Assembly: GCA_030824075.1 (NCBI GenBank) | Contig: JAVBYJ010000003.1 | Span: forward strand, 1-64,000 | Source: Geothrix sp. | GTDB lineage: Bacteria; Acidobacteriota; Holophagae; Holophagales; Holophagaceae | DNA length: 64,000 bases | Direction of reading: 5' to 3' | In this document: piece by piece, positions 1 to 7,578 of the stretch | Layout: the number at the start of each line of letters is the position of its first letter | How positions within the stretch are numbered: the stretch's first letter is position 1 | Notes under the pieces: model-generated | Seen by the model: only the letters and a program-made list of their open reading frames with translations | Databases searched by the model: none | Told to the model about the DNA's origin: nothing | Translations under genes and position numbers: made by a program

Positions 1-176
1 CTCCTCAGCACGGTCCAAGGTCGCCTTCCGGCCCCCTCCAGCACCCCGCAGCCTCAACTGCGCAGGACATTCAGACTATCATCAACACACTCCCTTGCAA
101 GCGAAAATTTATACCGCCGACCCCAAAGCTTCTTTCATCGCTGAACCTTAGGCCATCATGGGCCATCGGAGAGCCC

Positions 177-1049
177 ATGAAGACCCTTCGCAAAGCCGTC
201 ATTCCTGTCGCGGGCCTGGGCACCCGTTTTCTTCCGGCCACCAAGGCCCAGCCGAAGGAAATGCTCCCCCTCGTCGACACCCCCGTCATTCAATACGTCG
301 TGGAAGAGGCCATCCGCGCCGGCATTGAGAGCCTGGTGCTGGTGACTGGTCGCGGGAAAGCCGCCATCGAAAACCACTTTGACGTGGCGTACGAGCTGGA
401 GGACACCCTCCGCCGCAGGGGAAAACAGGAGGATCTCGATCTCGTCCAGGGCATCAGCCACCTGGCCCAGTTCGCCTATGTGCGCCAGGGGGAGCCTCTT
501 GGCCTCGGCCACGCCGTGCTGTGCGCGCGCCACGCGGTAGGCGAGGAACCCTTTGCCCTCCTGCTGGGCGACGACGTGTTCGACGAGGGCGATTCCGCGC
601 TGAACGCCCTCATCGCCGCCCACCACGCCACCGGGAAATCCGTCGTGGGTGTGCAGGAGGTGCCCCTCGAACATGTTTCGCGCTACGGAATCGTCAACGC
701 ACCCGCGGATCAACACGACGTCTGGGATGTGACATCCATTGTCGAAAAACCGCTGCCCGCCGATGCGCCCAGCCGGTGGGCGGTCGTGGGTCGCTATGTG
801 CTCGAACCCCGCGTATTCGATCACCTCGCCGCCCTGGAACCCGGCGTGGGGGGGGAGTACCAGCTCACCGATGCCCTGGCCGCCCTCGCGCGCGAAGGCC
901 GGCTGGTCGCCGCACCCATTCCGGCCAAGCGGTACGACACCGGGAACAAGCTGGACTATCTGAAGGCGAACGTGGAATTCGCGCTCAAGCGCGAGGACCT
1001 GCGCGCCGATTTCGCAGCCTACCTGAAGGAACTCTCACGCAGTCTCTAG
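177..1049 (+). CDS. galU: UTP--glucose-1-phosphate uridylyltransferase
   Basis: The 290-aa product makes UDP-glucose from UTP and glucose-1-phosphate for envelope polysaccharide synthesis in the cytosol. The nucleotide-binding signature VAGLGTRFLPATK lies at about residues 12-24, followed by PKEMLPLVDTPVIQYVVEEA, both typical of the GalU/RmlA-like nucleotidyltransferase fold. The length matches the family (about 290 aa). A GGAG-like ribosome site sits just upstream of the ATG. The gene stands alone and converges on the copper ATPase 69 bp downstream. No clear promoter was identified in bases 1-176. Confidence 0.95.
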   Translation: MKTLRKAVIPVAGLGTRFLPATKAQPKEMLPLVDTPVIQYVVEEAIRAGIESLVLVTGRGKAAIENHFDVAYELEDTLRRRGKQEDLDLVQGISHLAQFAYVRQGEPLGLGHAVLCARHAVGEEPFALLLGDDVFDEGDSALNALIAAHHATGKSVVGVQEVPLEHVSRYGIVNAPADQHDVWDVTSIVEKPLPADAPSRWAVVGRYVLEPRVFDHLAALEPGVGGEYQLTDALAALAREGRLVAAPIPAKRYDTGNKLDYLKANVEFALKREDLRADFAAYLKELSRSL

Positions 1050-1118
1050 GCAGTCGCCCCAAACCAATCTGCTCGCCCCAATGGCAAGACTTGCGCGAGG
1101 CGCCGCACCGCAACGCCT

Positions 1119-3230
1119 CTAGCGTCTCAGGCGGAGCGCGTTGAGCACCACGGTCAGGGAGCTCAACCCCATGGCCACGCCGGCCAGCATGGGGCCACCG
1201 AACCGCTCGAGCTGCCCGAAGGCCGCGAGCGGCACCAGCAGCAGGTTGTAACCGAAGGCCCAGGCCAGGTTCTGGCGGATCACGCGATGGGTTCGCAGGG
1301 CCAACCTCCGGGCCGCGAGGATCGGCTCAAGCCCAGGTCGCAGCAGCACCAGGGGCGCCGCGGCCATGGCAGCCCCCGTGCCCTGTTCGCCCGCGCCAGA
1401 ACCCATGGCAATGCCGCAGTCTGCTTGAGCCAGGGCCGGCGCGTCGTTGACACCATCCCCCACGAATCCAACCACGGCTCCGCGCTTCTGCAGCGCCGTG
1501 ATTTGGGCCAGCTTGCCCTCGGGCCGCACCTCCGCGATGACTTCGACAATGCCAACCGCCGCTGCCATGGCGCGGGCGGGCGCGATCCGATCCCCCGTCA
1601 ACAGGTGGAGTTTCAACCCCTGCCGCTGGAGCTCCCCCACCACGCCCGGGGCCTCCTTCCGCAGCTGGTCTCCGAGGACAAACACGCCCTGAAGGCCCCC
1701 GTCATCCACCAGGCCGACCGCCGTGGCATCTCCGTCCACAGGCGGGAACACCTGGCCCAGAAACGCCTCACTACCCAAGCGCCAGGACGTCCCGGCCACC
1801 ACCCCCGTGATGCCCCCTCCTGGATGGGTTCGGAACCCCTCCACCGCCAGGAGGCTTCCCGTGTAGGCGGAGCGAAGCCCGCGGGCGATGGGATGTTCCG
1901 AATCCCGTTCCAGGCTGGCTGCCACTGCCAGCAGCTCGCTCTCCGTCTTGGCACCACAGGGCACCACGCGCCGCACTCGCGGCCGGCCCTCGGTCAGGGT
2001 CCCGGTCTTGTCGAACACCAGGTCCGTGGCCTGGCCCAGCGCCTCCAGGGCCGCAGCGTCGCGCACGAGCACACCCTTTCGGGCGGCGGCGCCAATCCCC
2101 ACCATCACCGCGACGGGCGTCGCCAGACCCAGGGCGCACGGACAGGCGATCACGAGCAGCGTCACCGCGGGGCGCCAGGCCTGGGCCAGGCCGCCTCCCA
2201 GCCACCACCAGCCTATGAATGTCGCGGCGGCCAACACGAGGATGACGGGTACGAACACCGCGCTGATGCGGTCCGCGAGGTCCTGGGCCGGGGCCTTTGA
2301 ACCCTGGGCCTGGGCCACCATGGCCGCCATGTGTGCCAGCTGGGTGTCGGCCCCGACGGCGCTGATTTCCATTTCCAAGGCAGATCCGTAGACCATGGTA
2401 CCCGCGATCAGGGCGTCCCCCGCGCCCTTCGGAACCGGCAGCGGTTCTCCCGTGAGCATGGACTCGTCCACTTCCGCCTGCCCAGCCTGCACACGCCCAT
2501 CCGCCGGAACCGCCTGCCCAGGGAGGACGCGGGCACGGTCCCCTGGCTTCAGGGTGGATACGGGAACCTCCATCACCGACCCATCGGCCTCGATCCGAAG
2601 GGCCGTCGGAGGCGCCAGAGCGAGCAGGGCTTTCAACGCATCCGTGGCGCGGGATTTGGCCCTCGCCTCCAGATACTTGCCGGTCAGAAGGAAGGCCACC
2701 AGGGCCGCGGCCGTCTCGAAGCTGAGGTCATGTGCGCCGCGCCACCACTCTCCCATGGCGAAGGCCCAGGCGATGCCAGAACCCAGGGCGACGAGCGTAT
2801 CCATGGAGGCCTGACCATGCACGGCCTGCCGTCCCGCCCGTTTGAAGAAGCCCCAGCCCGCCCCGAACACCACCGGGGTGGCCAGGAGCGCCTGCACCCA
2901 TCCCGGAAGGTGCCAGCCCAGGCCAGGGATCATCATCGTCAGCATGGGTGCGGTGAGGAGCAGCGCGAACACCATCCGCCGGCGGGCGGGCCCCAGATCC
3001 TCGCCGCCGCCCGCAGGGGCCTCCGGCTCGATCAGACCCAGGCTGTATCCCGCATCTTCAACCTGGAGCGCCATCGCTTCAAAGGACGCGGTGCCTTCTA
3101 CAGTCACCGTGGAGGTGGCCAAGTTCACGGAGGCCGCAGCGACGCCCTGCGTTGCGACCAGCGCCTTTTCCACATGCCGTACGCAGGCCGCACAGGTCAT
3201 ACCTGACACGGTGTAGGTTTGCTGGCTCAC
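1119..3230 (-). CDS. copA: Cu(+)-exporting P-type ATPase
   Basis: A 703-aa inner-membrane copper efflux pump. One N-terminal heavy-metal-associated domain carries MTCAAC (Cys13, Cys16). The transmembrane metal site CPC is at about residue 364, the phosphorylated Asp in DKTGTLTEGRP at about 408, and the hinge GDGVNDAPALAQAD near the C-terminus. The last two helices carry the YN and MxxSS residues that mark the Cu(+) subgroup (P1B-1). It is the third gene of merR-copZ-copA, 28 bp after copZ, so copper sensing, trafficking and export are encoded together. Confidence 0.95.
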   Translation of the reverse strand: MSQQTYTVSGMTCAACVRHVEKALVATQGVAAASVNLATSTVTVEGTASFEAMALQVEDAGYSLGLIEPEAPAGGGEDLGPARRRMVFALLLTAPMLTMMIPGLGWHLPGWVQALLATPVVFGAGWGFFKRAGRQAVHGQASMDTLVALGSGIAWAFAMGEWWRGAHDLSFETAAALVAFLLTGKYLEARAKSRATDALKALLALAPPTALRIEADGSVMEVPVSTLKPGDRARVLPGQAVPADGRVQAGQAEVDESMLTGEPLPVPKGAGDALIAGTMVYGSALEMEISAVGADTQLAHMAAMVAQAQGSKAPAQDLADRISAVFVPVILVLAAATFIGWWWLGGGLAQAWRPAVTLLVIACPCALGLATPVAVMVGIGAAARKGVLVRDAAALEALGQATDLVFDKTGTLTEGRPRVRRVVPCGAKTESELLAVAASLERDSEHPIARGLRSAYTGSLLAVEGFRTHPGGGITGVVAGTSWRLGSEAFLGQVFPPVDGDATAVGLVDDGGLQGVFVLGDQLRKEAPGVVGELQRQGLKLHLLTGDRIAPARAMAAAVGIVEVIAEVRPEGKLAQITALQKRGAVVGFVGDGVNDAPALAQADCGIAMGSGAGEQGTGAAMAAAPLVLLRPGLEPILAARRLALRTHRVIRQNLAWAFGYNLLLVPLAAFGQLERFGGPMLAGVAMGLSSLTVVLNALRLRR

Positions 3231-3258
3231 CCTGCCTCCTTCAGGCCTGGGGCTCAGC

Positions 3259-3477
3259 TCAGGCCGGGATGATCATCTCGTAGCCGGCTGCCGCCACGCT
3301 CGCCGCCATGCTTTCAATAGGTGCGGTGCCCTCAACGGAGGCGGTGCCTTTGGCCACATCCATGACCACGCCGGTCACACCGGGCACCGACCGCAGGGCC
3401 TTCTCCACATGCTTGGCGCATCCGCCGCAGGTCATGCCTTGAACGCGATAGACCTTGGGTTCCATCTCTGCCTCCAA
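3259..3477 (-). CDS. copZ: copper chaperone, heavy-metal-associated domain
   Basis: A 72-aa single-domain metallochaperone with the MTCGGC Cu(+)-binding loop near residues 15-20 and the typical ferredoxin-like HMA length. In the CopZ family this protein hands Cu(+) to CopA and to the regulator. It lies between the MerR-family regulator (7 bp upstream) and copA (28 bp downstream) on the same strand, which supports a copper role. An internal ATG at codon 6 (MEPKVY) is a possible alternative start. Confidence 0.9.
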   Translation of the reverse strand: MEAEMEPKVYRVQGMTCGGCAKHVEKALRSVPGVTGVVMDVAKGTASVEGTAPIESMAASVAAAGYEMIIPA

Positions 3478-3484
3478 GCGGGCC

Positions 3485-3967
3485 TCAGGCCCGCGGTTCG
3501 GCGAAGGCCGGCAAGCGCGCCGCCTCGGCCAGAAGGGTTTCCATCAGGTTGCAGCCCAGTTCGCTGCTCTGGCCGTCCGGGGTGCCGAGCGTGACGCGCA
3601 GGATGTCCACCAGCAGTTTGATTTCGGCCAGCTTGATCTCCAGGGCGCTGAGCTTGCCTCCCAGGGCCTCCCTCACGTGGTCACACGGAGCACTGTCCTG
3701 ACGCAGGGCCCGAAGCAACTCCTGGACTTCCTCCAGTGCGAATCCGGCCGCTTGGGCGGCCCGCAGGATCCGGACCCAGTGCACGGCCTCGGGGGGGAAG
3801 AGCCGGTAGCCCTTGGGGGAACGGGGGAGTTCCCCGAACACTCCCGCATCCGCATAAAAGCGCAGATTGCGCGCCGTGATGCCCGAACGGGCTGCCAACT
3901 GGCCGATCTTCAACATGCGGATCGACGGGCTGGGGGTAATAACTGGGGTATCGAGAACAGTCGCCAT
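3485..3967 (-). CDS. MerR-family metal-responsive transcriptional regulator
   Basis: A 160-aa regulator with an N-terminal MerR winged helix (IGQLAARSGITARNLRFYAD) and a dimerisation helix. One Cys begins the dimer helix (PCDHVREAL) and another lies in the C-terminal loop (LGCNLMETLL). This pair is the metal-ligand arrangement of CueR/ZntR-type sensors. The ATG at 3967 is chosen because GAGG lies 6 bp upstream and because the longer frame would begin inside the -35 box. It leads the copZ-copA operon, so it is probably an autoregulated copper sensor; the metal is inferred from context. Confidence 0.88.
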   Translation of the reverse strand: MATVLDTPVITPSPSIRMLKIGQLAARSGITARNLRFYADAGVFGELPRSPKGYRLFPPEAVHWVRILRAAQAAGFALEEVQELLRALRQDSAPCDHVREALGGKLSALEIKLAEIKLLVDILRVTLGTPDGQSSELGCNLMETLLAEAARLPAFAEPRA

Positions 3968-3996
3968 GGAAACCTCGCAGGTTAAGGGACCCCTCA

Positions 3997-4027
3997 AGCA
4001 TAAGGTTCCAGTTACATGGAGATTCAA
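3997..4027 (-). promoter_or_regulatory. MerR-type promoter of the copper operon (19-bp spacer)
   Basis: On the minus strand TTGAAT (4027-4022) and TATGCT (4002-3997) are separated by exactly 19 bp. This over-long spacer is the hallmark of promoters activated by MerR-family DNA distortion. A short dyad (CCA/TGG) lies in the spacer. The promoter sits 29 bp before the chosen merR start. Assignment is by inspection only. Confidence 0.5.
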
Positions 4028-4047
4028 GGATATTCATCACAGTTGGG

Positions 4048-5931
4048 TTATATATTTTTATGGCGATGAATCAGCAGGTGGAGAAGGGTGACCGCCACGG
4101 GGGTGACGCCAGGAATCCGGCTGGCTTGGCCCAGGGTTTCAGGGCGATGCAAGACTAGTTTTTCCAGAACTTCCCTTGAAATGCCGTGCAGGTGTTCCAC
4201 CCGCAGGTCCGAGGGAATCCGGACGTGGTCCCAGGCCCGCTGGCCCTCCAGGAAACGGGTCTCCCGGTCCCGGTAGGGCGCGTACCGGATGTCAAAGAGC
4301 ATCAAATCCCGCTCGCCCGCGAGGTTCCAGCCTGGCTGCCCCTCGTGCCAACCTTCCAGAAGGGCCAGACAAGCATCCGCATCTGCCGGCCCGATCTGTT
4401 GTCTCCGGAATAGCTCCGACAAGCTCATACCCGACTCCAGCCGGATTCCTGCTTCGGCGGCGATGGGTCCGAAGGGACTGGTCTGGGTCACCCAGGCCTG
4501 GTCGCACTGCGCCCGCATCCGCGCTCGCCGGGAAACCTTGGCTTCCACCTGGGCCAGCTCCTCAAGCCCCAGAGCCCCCACCTCCCGGGCCACGGCCAGC
4601 AGCCGGCCATCAGCCAGGTCGCAGGCCAACCCGAGCCGGTGCTCGGCCCGGGCTGTGAGCATCCGGTAGGGCTCATCGGTCCCCTTGGTGACGAGATCAT
4701 CCACCATCACGCCCATGTAGGCCTGGTCGCGCCCGAGGATGATGGGTTCCTGGTCGCGCAACCAACGGACGGCGTTGATCCCGGCGAGCACTCCCTGACC
4801 CGCAGCCTCCTCGTAGCCTGTCGTGCCATTGATCTGCCCCGCGAACCAGACGCCGTCAAGGCCTTCCACGGAAAGATCCCGGTGAAGCTGGAGGGGGTCG
4901 AAGCTGTCGTATTCGATGGCGTAGCCTGGCCGCAGAATCTCTGCGACCTCAAAACCCGGAAGACTCCTGACCATGCGCAGCTGCACGTCCGGCGGCATCG
5001 AGGTCGAAAGACCCGCCAGGTAAATTTCCTCTGTCTCAAGGCTCTCGGGTTCGACAAAAATCTGGTGCCGGCCCTTGTCGGGGAACTTCACGAACTTGTC
5101 CTCGATGGAGGGGCAGTAGCGCGGGCCGACCCCCTCGATGTGACCTCCATAAAGACTCGATTTGGGGAGATTCTCCCGCACGATGGCTTCCGTTTCCGGC
5201 GTCGTGTGGACGATGTGGCAGGGCACCTGGGGCTGCGGGATTCCCGTGCTGAAGAAGCTGAAGGGCCTTGGTGGATCGTCGCCGGGCTGCACCTGGAGAC
5301 GGTCGAAATCAATGGAGGCCCGGGCCAGGCGCGGACTGGTGCCGGTCTTCAGCCTGCGGTGCCGCAGCCCGAGCGCCCGCAGTTGCTCGGCCAAGTGGGT
5401 GCTGGCAGGCTCGCCTGCCCGCCCCGCCTCCAGGCGCCGCTCCCCGATGAGGATGCGGCCGTTGAGGAAGGTGCCACTGGTGACCACCACGGCATCACAG
5501 GGCAGGACGGAGCCATCCAGCAGTTCCACGCCCCGGAGCCCACGGGTGCCCTCGCTCCACACCAACCCCGCCGCCGTGCCTTGTTTCAGTTTCAGATGAT
5601 CGGTGTGTTCCAGCAGCCGCCGTGCGGCGATGCGGTACTTCACCTTGTCGGCCTGGGCGCGAGGACCCCGCACCGCCACGCCACGGCTCTCGTTGAGGAT
5701 CCGGAAGTGGATGCCCGTGGCGTCGATGAGGCGTCCCATGGCCCCACCGAGGGCATCCAGCTCCCGCACCATGTGGCCTTTGCCCACGCCGCCAATGCTG
5801 GGGTTGCAGCTCATCTGGCCGATCTGGTCGAGGTTCATGGTCAGCAGGGTCGTGGCCATGCCCATGCGGGCGGAGATATGCGCCGCCTCGATTCCCGCAT
5901 GACCCCCACCGATCACCACCACCTGCTTCAA
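4048..5931 (-). CDS. mnmG: tRNA U34 carboxymethylaminomethyl synthesis enzyme MnmG (GidA)
   Basis: This FAD enzyme works with MnmE to install the cmnm5 group on U34 of certain tRNAs. The N-terminus reads KQVVVIGGGHAGIEAAHISA (dinucleotide-binding fold), and the family signature around GPRYCPSIEDK is present. I place the start at the TTG at 5931: GGAGGG lies 6 bp upstream and the product becomes 627 aa, the usual length. The longer in-frame ORF adds 41 residues that do not resemble the family. The next gene, pssA, is divergent, 78 bp away. Confidence 0.93.
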   Translation of the reverse strand: MKQVVVIGGGHAGIEAAHISARMGMATTLLTMNLDQIGQMSCNPSIGGVGKGHMVRELDALGGAMGRLIDATGIHFRILNESRGVAVRGPRAQADKVKYRIAARRLLEHTDHLKLKQGTAAGLVWSEGTRGLRGVELLDGSVLPCDAVVVTSGTFLNGRILIGERRLEAGRAGEPASTHLAEQLRALGLRHRRLKTGTSPRLARASIDFDRLQVQPGDDPPRPFSFFSTGIPQPQVPCHIVHTTPETEAIVRENLPKSSLYGGHIEGVGPRYCPSIEDKFVKFPDKGRHQIFVEPESLETEEIYLAGLSTSMPPDVQLRMVRSLPGFEVAEILRPGYAIEYDSFDPLQLHRDLSVEGLDGVWFAGQINGTTGYEEAAGQGVLAGINAVRWLRDQEPIILGRDQAYMGVMVDDLVTKGTDEPYRMLTARAEHRLGLACDLADGRLLAVAREVGALGLEELAQVEAKVSRRARMRAQCDQAWVTQTSPFGPIAAEAGIRLESGMSLSELFRRQQIGPADADACLALLEGWHEGQPGWNLAGERDLMLFDIRYAPYRDRETRFLEGQRAWDHVRIPSDLRVEHLHGISREVLEKLVLHRPETLGQASRIPGVTPVAVTLLHLLIHRHKNI

Positions 5932-6009
5932 GCCGCCCTCCAAAGCAGCAAGGATACCCTTCCCCTCACGGCTGACCCCCCGGATGCCTGGATGTGAGAA
6001 ACTGGCTCC

Positions 6010-6849
6010 ATGCGACCCCATCTGAGCCCTGATGAACGCCGCGCCCGGCGGCAACGCGCCATGCGGCGGTCCATGTTCGTACTCCCCTCAAGCATCACCA
6101 TGGCGTCCATCTTCTGCGGCTTCTCCAGCGTCGTCATGTCCATCAACGCCGCAGGCGCCACGCCTGAGCGCTACTTCCTGTGGGCTGCTGGCCTGCTTGT
6201 GTTGGCGGGCGTCTTCGACGGACTGGATGGGCGCGTGGCCCGGGCCACGAATACGGCCACGGAATTCGGCGTGCAGCTGGACAGCCTGGCGGACGTGGTC
6301 AGCTTCGGCATGGCGCCGGCCATCCTGGCCTACCGCTATGGGTTCTTCCAGCTGGGCATCCATGATTCCCACCTGCGGGCCGCGGGTTGGGCCGCTTGCT
6401 TCGTCTTCACCGCCTGCGGGGCCCTTCGTCTGGCCCGTTTCAACGTGCAGGTGGGTGCGGTGGATGCCCGCTACTTCGTCGGGCTTCCCATCCCTGCCGG
6501 GGCGGCCTGCGTGGCCGCCGTGATCATCTGGCATCCCACGCCGCCCGCCGCCATCGCCCACGCCTACTGGTTCGCTGCCGAACTGTTCTTCGTTGGCCTG
6601 CTGATGGTGTCCACCATTCGCTTCCCGAGCTTCAAGAAACGCTCCACCAGCCCCCGGGCGGCCATGGTCACCAGCTTTGCCATCGTGCTGGTCTTCGCCC
6701 TGATGATCCTGTTCCAGCAACGCTTTTTTGTGGGGTTCTTCGCCGCCTACATCGTGTTCGCACTGGCCATGAATGTGGCCTGGAAAGCCGGATGGCGTGG
6801 CATCGAGCCCCCCCATGACGGGCGAGAAGATCCCGAGATTGTCCATTAA
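6010..6849 (+). CDS. pssA: CDP-diacylglycerol--serine O-phosphatidyltransferase
   Basis: A 279-aa integral membrane enzyme making phosphatidylserine, the precursor of phosphatidylethanolamine. The CDP-alcohol phosphotransferase motif is intact: D-G-L-D-G-R-V-A-R, eight residues, then the G-x3-D-x3-D segment (EFGVQLDSLADVVSFG) at about residues 70-97. Several hydrophobic helices follow, and a short basic N-terminal extension precedes the first helix. It is read divergently from mnmG and stops 60 bp before the ABC transporter operon. Confidence 0.92.
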   Translation: MRPHLSPDERRARRQRAMRRSMFVLPSSITMASIFCGFSSVVMSINAAGATPERYFLWAAGLLVLAGVFDGLDGRVARATNTATEFGVQLDSLADVVSFGMAPAILAYRYGFFQLGIHDSHLRAAGWAACFVFTACGALRLARFNVQVGAVDARYFVGLPIPAGAACVAAVIIWHPTPPAAIAHAYWFAAELFFVGLLMVSTIRFPSFKKRSTSPRAAMVTSFAIVLVFALMILFQQRFFVGFFAAYIVFALAMNVAWKAGWRGIEPPHDGREDPEIVH

Positions 6850-6909
6850 ATTTTTTAGACTTTTTTTGAATCCATCCCCGACACTCCGCTAGAGTCGGCA
6901 GGGGGTTCC

Positions 6910-7578
6910 ATGGCAGTGCTTCAAGCGAGGGGCGTGGGTCGACGGTTTGAATCCAGCTGGGTGGTCCGCGCTCTGGACCTCGACCTGGTCGCAGGGGAGC
7001 GGATCGCCCTATTGGGCCCTTCCGGATGCGGCAAGACCACCTTCCTGAACCTGCTGGGAGGCCTCGATCGGCCCGATGAGGGGGTCATCCTGCTGGACGG
7101 GGAGTCCCTCCATCAAGCAAGTCCGGCCCGCCTTGCGGACCTGCGGCGTTCACGGCTGGGCACCGTCTTCCAGTTCTTTCACCTGATCCCTACACTCACG
7201 GCAGAGGAAAACATCGAACTTCCGCTGCGAATGCTCGCCTGGCCGGAAGCCCGGATCCGGGAGCGATGTGCGGAACTGATCCAGGCCGTGGGACTGGCTC
7301 ACCGTGCCGCCGCCTGGCCATCCGAGCTGTCCGGAGGCGAGATGCAGCGGGTGGCCGTGGCCCGGGCCCTGGCGGCCCGCCCGGCCGTACTGCTGGCCGA
7401 CGAGCCCACGGGAAACCTGGATCGCGCCTCCGGCCAGGCCGTCCTCTCCCTGCTCGCGGAGTTGACAGAACAACAGGGGTCGGCCTTGGTCATGGTCACC
7501 CATTCCGAGGCCGCCGCCGGCATCTGCCACCGGGTCCTGCGCATGGAAGACGGCCGGTTCCTCGACGGCACCCTGTGA
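6910..7578 (+). CDS. ABC transporter ATP-binding protein, LolD/MacB type
   Basis: A 222-aa ATPase with Walker A GPSGCGKTT at about residues 37-45, signature SGGEMQRVAVARAL, and Walker B LLADEPTGNLD. These features fit the LolD/FtsE/MacB branch that powers non-pumping mechanotransmission transporters. The stop codon overlaps the GTG start of the permease (GTGA, 4 bp), indicating translational coupling. With the permease and the AttH-like protein it forms a three-gene unit; the substrate is unknown. Confidence 0.9.
   Translation: MAVLQARGVGRRFESSWVVRALDLDLVAGERIALLGPSGCGKTTFLNLLGGLDRPDEGVILLDGESLHQASPARLADLRRSRLGTVFQFFHLIPTLTAEENIELPLRMLAWPEARIRERCAELIQAVGLAHRAAAWPSELSGGEMQRVAVARALAARPAVLLADEPTGNLDRASGQAVLSLLAELTEQQGSALVMVTHSEAAAGICHRVLRMEDGRFLDGTL

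Noticed and set aside
1050..1118. GAGGCG/CGCCTC pairing after galU as a terminator
   Set aside because: The stem is short with a long loop and no T-tract; too weak to call.
5932..6054. 41-residue N-terminal extension of MnmG
   Set aside because: A TTG with GGAGGG at proper spacing lies exactly at the family's usual N-terminus.
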